From an uncultured Pseudomonadota bacterium (lineage in GTDB: Bacteria; Pseudomonadota; Gammaproteobacteria; Burkholderiales; Eutrophovitaceae), in contig CAJXPC010000081.1 of assembly GCA_913057845.1 (NCBI GenBank), positions 1-7,253 of the forward strand: 7,253 bases of DNA, read 5' to 3'. This document shows positions 1-7,211 of the stretch, piece by piece. The notes below the pieces were generated by a model, which saw only the letters and a list, made by a program, of their open reading frames with translations, had not been told where the DNA came from and made no database searches. Both the position numbers and the translations under genes were made by a program. The stretch's first letter is position 1, and each line of letters starts with the position of its first letter.

Positions 1-302
1 TCTTGCTCTTCTATGAGTCTTCCCAAAAGCTACGAAGACGATCCTCAGCCAGCCCTCGATCAGTCCTGTTCGCGTGAATAACATCGCAGCCCAGCTATTC
101 AGGCTTAATCCGGGTAGGGCGCTCGTCTTCTACTGCGACTACTAGCTCATCATCAAAATGCTGTTCAAAGGCATAGGGACTCCTCTGAGCGTCCAGCTAT
201 CCCTCACGATCGTCCGGCGACCGCTTGATCTACATATTCAGGGCCTCTGTGTGGTGGAATGACCTGTATTATGACCCCGCGTGTCAAGCCGACTCAGACC
301 CC

Positions 303-320
303 ACCCCCGGGGGTACCCCC
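303..320. repeat. Overlapping GC-rich palindromes
   Basis: Two perfect 12-base palindromes share their middle: ACCCCCGGGGGT at 303-314 and GGGGGTACCCCC at 309-320. The three alternating C5/G5/C5 blocks can therefore pair in two mutually exclusive ways. The element sits at the point where base composition drops. It could be a fragment of a dispersed palindromic repeat, a protein binding site, or a remnant with no function. A single copy is seen here, so it cannot be called a repeat family from this window. Confidence 0.45.
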
Positions 321-453
321 ACTTGCTCAGAAATGCTCCATAATTTGCTTTTACATCCAATCTAGACAATCGGAAGGCATCAAAGAAAATCACCCTTAAA
401 ATAGTATTCTACTTTAACTTCACCTACCCTTTGATCCAAGTAAGCAAAGCGAT

Positions 454-480
454 TTCCGGAGCTGCCACCTTGCTCCGGGA
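454..480. other. Strong GC-rich hairpin in the leader region
   Basis: CCGGAGC at 456-462 pairs perfectly with GCTCCGG at 472-478 across a nine-base loop. A T-G pair and a T-A pair extend the stem to nine. There is no T-run immediately after it on the plus strand. On the minus strand the following bases are only moderately T-rich, so it is a poor intrinsic terminator in either direction. It lies upstream of the candidate promoter at 500-528, so it would not be in that transcript. It could mark the end of an upstream unit, be a protein binding dyad, or belong to a longer leader made from a promoter further upstream. Confidence 0.4.
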
Positions 481-499
481 TAAACGTCGTGTGGAACAT

Positions 500-528
500 T
501 TGCTACCTTTGCGGTGAAAGGTAATAAT
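500..528 (+). promoter_or_regulatory. Candidate sigma70-type promoter for the dihaem cytochrome gene
   Basis: TTGCTA at 500-505 (four of six matches to TTGACA) and AATAAT at 523-528 (five of six to TATAAT) are separated by 17 bases, the ideal spacing. Transcription would begin near 535 and leave a leader of about 35 bases before the TTG start at 570. It is the best-placed promoter-like pair I found in this upstream region, but such matches are common in AT-rich DNA and no start site is known. Confidence 0.4.
504..523. promoter_or_regulatory. Perfect inverted repeat in the promoter spacer (possible operator)
   Basis: TACCTTT at 504-510 and AAAGGTA at 517-523 form a perfect 7-base inverted repeat around a six-base centre. 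The dyad fills the spacer between the candidate -35 and -10 boxes and touches both. That position suits a dimeric transcription factor acting on the promoter: a repressor occluding polymerase, or a MerR-type activator, although MerR promoters usually have a longer 19-20 base spacer. The half-site matches no regulator I can name with confidence. The same repeat could fold as a short RNA hairpin if transcription began upstream. Confidence 0.35.
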
Positions 529-555
529 GCTGGTGTTTTCAGTAAAAATTATGAT

Positions 556-562
556 AGAAGGA
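556..562 (+). promoter_or_regulatory. Ribosome binding site that fixes a TTG start
   Basis: AGAAGGA ends seven bases before the TTG at 570. No in-frame ATG offers a comparable site: the nearby ATG at 551 is out of frame, and the first in-frame ATG downstream lies inside the signal peptide (residue 26). Starting at the TTG gives a complete Sec signal sequence, which supports the choice. Confidence 0.7.
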
Positions 563-569
563 AATTGTT

Positions 570-2309
570 TTGTTAAAAATTCTTCAGTTGTTAAGAAAAA
601 CCCCGCGGTTATTAGTTTGTGCAGCGATAATTGCTCTCTCGTCAATGATGAGTTTCGCGATAGAGCCAGGCACGTCGAATGAGCGGACCCTCAATGCTAA
701 TTCCTTAGACTATCTCGGTTTCGACGAGGCTCACCTATCCGATCGGGCTAGTGAGGGTCTTAGAGAAATCTTCTCAGGTAACATGTTCTACTCAGCAATG
801 CCTCTTAGTTTTACGCGGGCGCTTGATTCTGCTGCAGTTGCTGAAAAGGACTCTCTAGGTTATGACAAATCCACAGCAGACGGGAAATTTTTGGTCAATG
901 GAAGCCTGCCATCGCCACCCACGCGTGATGTGGCGTCTGATATCTCCTTGGGAGACGTTGTCTTTGAGAGAGACGGCGTAGAACTCAAGGGCTTAAGTTG
1001 TTTTGCATGCCACTCGGGAGTAGTAAATGGCCAGGTGATAGCAGGACTGGGGAGTAATACGGTAATGCAGAGTCCCCCGCGTCCGGAAGGAACCGAAGGG
1101 CCAAATATGCTGCAGATCATGGCTGCTCTAAATACCGCCGAGCGAAAGGTCGTGGCTGAGCTGATGAGTGGAGGTTATGCAGTACAACCCCTCACAGCCG
1201 AAAGGACGAGTCGCGGGGACAATTATGGTCCCTTCGGTGTGTGGGCTCACGGTGCGACACTTGAAGATCCGGAAAACAAAGGTCTAGCTGTTAGCGCAGT
1301 GAAGACAGAGTTGACCGACTTAATCGAGAACAATATGGCGCCACCGGTAAACCCTATGCCGTGGTGGTTAATGAAGTACAAACCATTTGACTATTGGTAT
1401 GGAGATGGTAATCCCTACGACGCTGGACACTTTTCGTTTAACTTCACTGGTGTACAGGCAAACGCTAACGACATTCATGCCGATCATGTTGCTTCAACAG
1501 CCAAAGCCTTAGCTTTCGCCCGAGAGACCGTATCTCCCGAGTTTCCAGAGAGGCTTGATGCAAAGCTAGTTCAGAAGGGCGCCGATATATTTCACGACCG
1601 CACTTATCCGGAGGATTGGGATAATTTTAGAGCTTGCTTCAAGTGCCACGGCAGCTATACCAAAATCGGTGACAACCCTGACTTTAGCTTGCCAGGCTCT
1701 TGGACGGTAAAATATGACGGCACGGAATACGAAAACGTTCGTACAGATACCGCGTATAACGAAATTGTAAAGGTTCTCGGACCGGTAAATGATCACATAA
1801 CGAAACTCCAAACCTACTTTGCATCGCAGGGAAAGCCTGAGTTAGGCACTATCTACGCTCCTCTCGAGGGGAAGGGATACGTCCCTCCGCCACTAGTCGG
1901 GGTCTGGGCAACCGCACCTTACTTTCATAATGGATCGGTGCCAACCGTGGAAGCGGTGCTGAACTCGAAGCTCCGCCCGGAGATATGGACAAGGGACGAG
2001 GACCCGAACGCCTATGATCTCGAGAGCATGGGAATGGTTTTTTCAACATTATCTCGTGAGGAGCTGGAAGAGAGCGATCGTATCATGAGAACTGCGTCGC
2101 ATTTGAGCCGTGAGTCTCTCGACCAGATGTTCATCTACGATACTGAGGGATTCGGTCGGGGCAACATGGGCCACACTTTCGGCGATCAGCTAACACAAGA
2201 TGAGCGTCTGGCTATCATGGAGTTTCTCAAAAGTCTCTCTGGGCCCAACATGCCTTCAGTTTCCGCTCCAAAGATTCCGGATCGGCTTGCGCAACTCGGT
2301 ATTGATTGA
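570..2309 (+). CDS. Secreted dihaem c-type cytochrome, RoxA/MauG-like
   Basis: This 579-residue protein starts with TTG behind a good ribosome binding site and carries a Sec signal peptide: basic N-terminus, hydrophobic residues 14-27, likely cleavage after SFA at residue 30. The mature protein should be periplasmic or exported. Two CxxCH haem sites are visible, CFACH at 144-148 and CFKCH at 356-360, and the only other cysteine is in the signal peptide. Between them lies an aromatic segment around PMPWWLMKYK (262-271). After the second site comes VPPPLVGVWATAPYFHNGSVPT (439-459), then GHTFG with His535, a possible distal ligand of the C-terminal haem. This order is typical of the dihaem family that includes rubber oxygenase RoxA, MauG and cytochrome c peroxidases; the WATAPY-HNGSVPT block most resembles RoxA-like proteins. 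RoxA itself is longer, roughly 680 residues. RoxA cleaves polyisoprene with O2, but dioxygenase, peroxidase or electron-transfer roles all remain possible. Family placement is fairly secure; the substrate is unknown. Confidence 0.85.
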   Translation: MLKILQLLRKTPRLLVCAAIIALSSMMSFAIEPGTSNERTLNANSLDYLGFDEAHLSDRASEGLREIFSGNMFYSAMPLSFTRALDSAAVAEKDSLGYDKSTADGKFLVNGSLPSPPTRDVASDISLGDVVFERDGVELKGLSCFACHSGVVNGQVIAGLGSNTVMQSPPRPEGTEGPNMLQIMAALNTAERKVVAELMSGGYAVQPLTAERTSRGDNYGPFGVWAHGATLEDPENKGLAVSAVKTELTDLIENNMAPPVNPMPWWLMKYKPFDYWYGDGNPYDAGHFSFNFTGVQANANDIHADHVASTAKALAFARETVSPEFPERLDAKLVQKGADIFHDRTYPEDWDNFRACFKCHGSYTKIGDNPDFSLPGSWTVKYDGTEYENVRTDTAYNEIVKVLGPVNDHITKLQTYFASQGKPELGTIYAPLEGKGYVPPPLVGVWATAPYFHNGSVPTVEAVLNSKLRPEIWTRDEDPNAYDLESMGMVFSTLSREELEESDRIMRTASHLSRESLDQMFIYDTEGFGRGNMGHTFGDQLTQDERLAIMEFLKSLSGPNMPSVSAPKIPDRLAQLGID

Positions 2310-2324
2310 CGCCGTTTTATACTC

Positions 2325-2343
2325 TTGTAAGACTAGCTTACGG
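2325..2343 (+). terminator. Weak hairpin between the cytochrome and the next gene
   Basis: GTAAG at 2327-2331 pairs with CTTAC at 2337-2341 around a five-base loop, and two T-G pairs lengthen the stem. A run of six T follows at 2353-2358, but about ten bases after the stem and so not in the usual place for an intrinsic terminator. At most it would cause partial termination, lowering expression of the downstream genes relative to the cytochrome. It may have no function. Confidence 0.2.
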
Positions 2344-2373
2344 TAAACGAAATTTTTTAGAAGGGACGAATAG

Positions 2374-2859
2374 ATGAGACTAAATTTCGGGTTGGTAGCA
2401 CTAACTCTCATCATGGCGAGCTCGGTGACTCCAGCTTTTTCGGCTTCGGATACGCTAAAATTGAGTTGGATTTTACAAAACCCATTCATAAGTACCGATT
2501 TTTCTGCGCAAGAAAAAGTAACCGTGTTAGAGGAAGAGCTAATAAGGTTTTACAACGAGTTTAATCGTGATGAAAATTTTGATGTAACTTGTGCGAAAAC
2601 AACTAGCAATGGATCTTTTTTCTTTACTTACTGCCAGCCGCTCTTTATCGAGACCGCTATAAAGAAAAATAGAAGCGAATGGAGAAACGGCATTAGCAGC
2701 TTGAAAAAAACTGCAGAAATTTTTGAATTCTATTCAAAAGAAATGCAAGAATTAGACAATATTTTTTCGGCGCTATTAACAAGCAATGAAAAAGCAAGAA
2801 GGCTTAAGGAAGAAATTTTTCAGATTAGAAATCAACCTCAACAAATGTCTGGGGTATAG
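2374..2859 (+). CDS. Small secreted protein of unknown function with two cysteines
   Basis: I cannot assign this 161-residue protein to a named family. It starts with ATG seven bases after AAGGGA (2361-2366). Residues 1-24 form a clear Sec signal peptide with likely cleavage after FSA, leaving a mature protein of about 137 residues expected in the periplasm. The mature part has exactly two cysteines, Cys73 and Cys87, in the pattern FDVTC-x13-CQPLF, and these probably form one disulfide. From about residue 105 to the end it is charged and helix-prone, rich in Lys and Glu, with no membrane segment. The FDxxC...CxPxF pattern recalls uncharacterised secreted proteins I associate with marine gammaproteobacteria; this is a resemblance from memory, not a search result. 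Its codons are more AT-rich than those of the cytochrome. It lies 14 bases upstream of the serine hydrolase and is probably co-transcribed with it. Confidence 0.75.
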   Translation: MRLNFGLVALTLIMASSVTPAFSASDTLKLSWILQNPFISTDFSAQEKVTVLEEELIRFYNEFNRDENFDVTCAKTTSNGSFFFTYCQPLFIETAIKKNRSEWRNGISSLKKTAEIFEFYSKEMQELDNIFSALLTSNEKARRLKEEIFQIRNQPQQMSGV

Positions 2860-2873
2860 AGGAGATTACCGGT

Positions 2874-4172
2874 ATGTGTTCAAAAAAAATATCACCAGTT
2901 TTATGTATCCTTTTGGCATCGTTTTCTATTTCAGCTGTCGCCGAAATGCCTTTAGTTAGTCCATTAGACGCCGGCTATGATGCTGACAAATTGTCAGAAG
3001 CCGATAGCGAACTTAAGGCGCTTTACTATGATGGTCTTATTCCTAATTATGTTGTCGCGGCTGCTAAGGATGGTGAAATATTTTATTCTTCGGCCTTAGG
3101 CGCAATGCAGATTGGCACTGGAGCTAACGTAGACATCTACACCCGTTATCAGGTTGCTTCGATGACAAAGCCATTAGTTAGCGTGGTAGTTTTTAAGTTA
3201 ATAGAGGAGGGTAAGTTAGCTCTCAATGATGAGATTTCAGAATACTTGCCGGAGTTCGCTGACATGTTTGTCGCGCCTGGGGGAAGTCTTGAAAACCTAG
3301 AAGAGGCGAATAGGGGCATAACAATACTTGATCTAATTACTCATACTTCCGGGCTGACTTATGGCACGGCAGTTACAGGTCAGGGCGATGTAGCTCAGCT
3401 TTATGACGAGCTAGGACCGTATAACACGTGCAATAGCGCCGATGAGAATATGGATGTTTTGTCACAGATACCTCTTGTTGCCCAACCCGGAACCGAATGG
3501 AATTATTCCGTTGGTATCGACGTCCTGGGAGCGATTATTCAGGTCGTAACCGGGCAAACTCTTTTTGAGAATATTGATAAGAAAATACTGCAACCCTTGG
3601 GCATGGATCGCTCAACTTTTCAATATTCGCAAGAAGTAGCCGACAGTCAAGTGGCCGCTATTGCCGTTTCGCCGCTTGCCGGCGCAACAGCGCTTGGTCG
3701 TGTAGACGGTTCTGACATTGATTGGAAAATATCACACGATGGTAATCCGTTTTTGAGTTGTGGGCCTACCTCACCTGATTTTAAATTTGAATCAGGTGGC
3801 GGTGGTATGACAATGTCGGTTCACGATTATCTCGTCTTTCTATCTATGATTGCGAATGGGGGCACCTTAAACGGTGTGCAGATACTCGATTCATCGTCTG
3901 TGGATATGATGCAAAAAGAGCAAGTTCAAAATCTGAATTATCCCGCGATGATTGGCAATAATGTTTTTGGAGCTGGATTTGGAATAGCGCTTGATGAGGA
4001 TGATGCATCCGTTGTGGATTATTATACTTGGGGTGGAATTTTTAATACTGGATTTTGGATAAATCCATCTGATAAATCAGTCGGAGTAATTGCAACGAGT
4101 GTATATCCAGGTCGGTACAATCAAACGATTTCTTTAGAGGAAAAGTTTGATGAGGCTAGATTTTCTGATTAA
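2874..4172 (+). CDS. Secreted serine hydrolase, class C beta-lactamase/CubicO fold
   Basis: This 432-residue protein starts at an ATG eight bases after GAGGAGA (2859-2865), a site that begins on the last base of the previous stop codon and suggests translational coupling. Residues 1-23 are a Sec signal peptide with cleavage after AVA; Cys11 is not in a lipobox, so a lipoprotein is unlikely. The nucleophile motif SxxK is S96-M-T-K99. HTSGL (157-161) is the usual landmark of the fold. The second motif reads Y211-S-V rather than Y-x-N, a variant I know from CubicO-type proteins and esterases. The third motif is probably W386-G-G388 in TWGGIFNTGFWINP, where beta-lactamases have KTG. Length and motif spacing fit the beta-lactamase superfamily (Pfam PF00144), which includes esterases, DD-peptidases and lactonases. 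An esterase or related hydrolase is more likely than a true AmpC lactamase. The substrate cannot be read from the sequence. Confidence 0.88.
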   Translation: MCSKKISPVLCILLASFSISAVAEMPLVSPLDAGYDADKLSEADSELKALYYDGLIPNYVVAAAKDGEIFYSSALGAMQIGTGANVDIYTRYQVASMTKPLVSVVVFKLIEEGKLALNDEISEYLPEFADMFVAPGGSLENLEEANRGITILDLITHTSGLTYGTAVTGQGDVAQLYDELGPYNTCNSADENMDVLSQIPLVAQPGTEWNYSVGIDVLGAIIQVVTGQTLFENIDKKILQPLGMDRSTFQYSQEVADSQVAAIAVSPLAGATALGRVDGSDIDWKISHDGNPFLSCGPTSPDFKFESGGGGMTMSVHDYLVFLSMIANGGTLNGVQILDSSSVDMMQKEQVQNLNYPAMIGNNVFGAGFGIALDEDDASVVDYYTWGGIFNTGFWINPSDKSVGVIATSVYPGRYNQTISLEEKFDEARFSD

Positions 4173-4196
4173 GCGACAGATAAATTGGGTTAAGAA

Positions 4197-7100
4197 ATGA
4201 ATATTAGAACGTTACTGCTGTTGATCTCTGTCGTGGGCGCTATCTCTTCAGCAAGTGTCGTTCTTTTTTTCATGGATGAGAAAATTTCTGTCCAAGAAGA
4301 AGCGAATAATAGCCTTCAGATATCTAGTTATCGGGAAACCTGGGATCGACTGATAGGTGCCGACAGATTATTGCTTGAGAATTTTGGGTTACAAGGCCAG
4401 AGTTCGTACTTCTGGTCTCCCGAAAATCCAAGTCCCCTAAATAGAGGAGATGGTCCGGGCATATACCAATTGGATCTGAGCGGCACGAGTACCGAGGAAG
4501 TGCTAAATCCGCTTGTCGAAGCGGTGCTTGCTCGAGACGCTCGAGCCTCAAATCGATATTTACGTTTATTTTTTGGTGCGCCTATCCAGAGGCGAGAAAT
4601 CAGTTTTTATTCCGTTATTTCTGCCAGAAACTTTGAGCCCTTGGTCTGCCAAAAATCGGTTTTCTCTAGAGACTTTGACCCTTGCTCAACAATATTTGAA
4701 ACTAATTTTTTAGACATGGGTTCAAGGTTTGAGCTTTTCGGTCAGATCGCCGCATCTGGTAACCCCTGGACTGGTTACATGTCCCAGTCCACGCCGGAGC
4801 GAGATAATTTTTCAATAGTCCATGCTTTTCCTGTGAGCGTTAATGGAAGTGCAGAATTTATTGTTTTGGTCGGAAAACCACTTTCAGAGGCCGTTGAAAG
4901 GCTTGGTGGTGAATTAAACCTTGGTGTCAATGTCTACAATACGAATCGGGATGACAGTATCTACAGCGAAGAAGATTCGGTCGAGTTAACATCGGCAAAA
5001 TTCATCTTGCTCAGTGCTCTGAGTGACGATCGCTCTATCCGCACCTTAATAGCTCCAGGCTCTCAATTCAGATTATCCTGCAAAGCTCTTAATTATATAA
5101 AGTTAAGTATCGATAGATGTGATGCTGCAGGAGTAGCATCTGTTTTCTCACTTCTTCCTTTAAGTGAGGATTCTGTAGAAGGAGCAGATATACGTTTGGT
5201 CTTGTCCAGGGATATTACTGAAACAACCAGCGTCATAGATAGAATTACGATTAGTGTGTTCGCGTATTCTCTCATCGCACTAGCCCTAATACTTGGCACT
5301 ATGTATCTTATCCAGCGACAGATTTTTGATAGATTGAGTGGTGCGATTTATGTTCTAAATGAGCTTACACATGGAAACCTAAGTGCCGAAGCGGTTGCTA
5401 AAAAAAGTATATTCGCTAGTGAAAACGATGAAATTGGACAGCTGGTCTCAGCGCTTACTAGTTATCGAAAAAGTTTGCGAGAATTGGAAAAAGAACGAAG
5501 TAATAGAGCGCAGCAGAGGTTAGAAAGAGAACTCCTAATTATTGGAAAAATGAAGATTTTAGCGGATCAATTAGATGGAGAAGCTAAATCGCTTATTCTT
5601 GATGATATCCAAAACATGGAGAGGCTTACTGAGTCACTAGAAGCAGGCGTTGATGCAGATGAGAATTCTACGAAATTAATTTCACTAGCATTTGCGCGAA
5701 TGTCCGATGAAGTTTTAGCCTTAATAACTGCGCGGACCGAAGAAGTAGAATCTGCTCGAGATGAGGCAAATGATGCGAATTTAGCAAAAAGTAAATTCTT
5801 GGCAAATATGAGTCATGAGTTGAGGACACCGCTAAACGCGATCATTGGTTATTCAGAATTGCTCATGGAGGAAGCAGAAGACTTAGGTGTCGAAACGATG
5901 GCCGAAGATTTAAAACGAATCACTGATTCAGGAAGTCATCTGCTTAACTTAATCAATGATATATTAGATATCTCAAAGATTGAAGCCGGGCGTTTAGAAT
6001 TATATATATCTGAGTTTGATCTTGAGAATACTCTTGGAATGATTAACGGATTGGCAGCACCTCTTGGTGAAAAAAATAATAATCAAATAGTTTTCGAGTC
6101 CCTCAGTGATCTCGGACTAATGAAAAACGATGAGACTAGATTACGTCAATGTATAATTAATTTAATTAGCAATGCCTGCAAATTCACTAGTAATGGACTG
6201 GTAACGTTAACTGTTGATTCATCAGCCAATAACGGCAATGAAGTCATTGTCTTTACTGTTAAAGATACTGGCATAGGGATGAAAAAAGAACAGCTTCAGA
6301 AAATATTTGAGGAGTTTAGCCAAGCCAGTGAAGATACGACGTCTAAGTTTGGGGGGACTGGATTAGGGTTGACAATAACTAAGACCCTTGTAGAAATGAT
6401 GGGGGGTAGCGTTGACGTAGCAAGTGAAGAAGGAGTTGGTTCAGCGTTCACACTTCGAATTCCTCGTAACTACGAATCATTTAGTCTCGCCACTACTGAA
6501 GCGCAAGAAGTTGATGACGAAATAATTGCATCTTCTAATGACCCTCTTATTCTTATTATAGATGATGATAAAAACATACACGATATAATTCGGCGCAAAT
6601 TAGCTGGCGAAAACTTACGAATTATTTCTGCATATAATGGGTTCGATGGAATTAAAAAATCTCAACTTCATACGCCTGATCTTATTTTAGTAGATATTTT
6701 GATGCCAGGTAAGGATGGTTGGAACACAATCTCCGAGATCAATAATGATGCCGGTCTTATAAATATACCAATTGTCGTAATTAGTACGTTAGATGACGTT
6801 CAAACTGCGAGGTCGTTTGGAGCAAAAGCGTTTGTTCAAAAGCCTATCGATAAAGATATATTACTCGCTCACATCAGGACGATTTTTGAGAATAATCTGG
6901 ATTCAAAAAGCGCCTTGATCATTGACGACGATCCTGCGGCTAGAGATCTTGCGGTGAGAATGCTAACGGGCATCGGCTTTAGTGTTGAAATTTCGACAAA
7001 CGGTAAAGAAGGGCTCGAAAAAGTTCAAGAAGGATTTGACCTAGTGTTATTAGATTTACAAATGCCAGTGATGGATGGGTTTGAATTTCTCGAAGAGCTC

Positions 7101-7211
7101 GATTCTGGAAAACATCGGCTTGCAAAACAGCCACAAATTATCGTTTACTCGTCGTTACTTTTAGATGAAGTTGTAAGTAAAAAGTTAGAAGCTCGATGTG
7201 CAGGTATACTG
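4197..7211 (+). CDS. Membrane hybrid sensor histidine kinase with two receiver domains, 3' truncated
   Basis: At least 1005 residues are genomic; the frame then runs into sequencing adapter and a false stop. The start follows the hydrolase by 24 bases with only a weak ribosome binding site (GGGT at 4187-4190), but it places a membrane helix at residues 4-25. A periplasmic region (about 26-350) with cysteines 151, 163, 295 and 308 precedes a second helix (351-372), a HAMP domain (about 373-428, with DEIG at 411-414) and a long coiled coil to about 530. The HisKA phosphorylation site is His540 in FLANMSHELRTPLN. The ATPase domain shows N655/N659 in the N box, DTGIGM (690-695), FEEFSQ (704-709) and GGTGLGL (719-725). 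Receiver 1 has D789-D791, phosphoacceptor D833 and K882. Receiver 2 has D910-D912 and phosphoacceptor D953, but ends before its conserved lysine. All catalytic residues seen are intact, so phosphorelay signalling is expected. The ligand is unknown, and an Hpt or output domain may lie beyond the contig. Confidence 0.93.

Larger units (their letters stand above)
1..499. other. Long stretch without a convincing gene
   Basis: No frame on either strand shows a start, a ribosome binding site and a plausible protein together. The first 320 bases are more GC-rich than the AT-rich part that follows (about 330-450), so the boundary near 320 may mark decayed or recombined DNA, or even an assembly join. 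The minus strand from 268 to 11 reads as a protein-like frame broken only by TAG codons (described as a finding). The stretch also contains the double palindrome at 303-320 and the hairpin at 454-480, listed separately. No tRNA, rRNA, CRISPR array or intact transposase was recognised. Confidence 0.6.

Noticed and set aside
303..320. Vector polylinker sequence (adjacent SmaI-like and KpnI sites)
   Set aside because: The recognition sequences are present, but the flanking bases do not match common polylinkers. The C5/G5 palindromes explain the match.
424..645. Minus-strand open frame of 73 codons overlapping the start of the cytochrome gene
   Set aside because: It runs antisense over the signal peptide region and the candidate promoter, and its translation shows no recognisable domain. 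The plus-strand gene explains the region better.
2318..2323. A -10-like TATACT in the gap before the small secreted protein gene
   Set aside because: No acceptable -35 box lies 16-18 bases upstream; the nearest TTG-starting hexamer is about 25 bases away. A separate promoter is not supported.
2256..2489. Minus-strand open frame of 77 codons across the gap between the first two genes
   Set aside because: It lies mostly antisense to the end of the cytochrome and to the signal peptide of the small secreted protein, and its translation is not protein-like. The frame is open by chance.
2884..2906. Lipoprotein signal in the serine hydrolase (Cys11)
   Set aside because: The residues before Cys11 (P-V-L) do not form a lipobox, and a good signal peptidase I site (AVA) is present at residue 23.
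4513..4713. Second plus-strand frame inside the kinase gene
   Set aside because: It lies wholly within the sensor region of the kinase in another frame, with no independent support.
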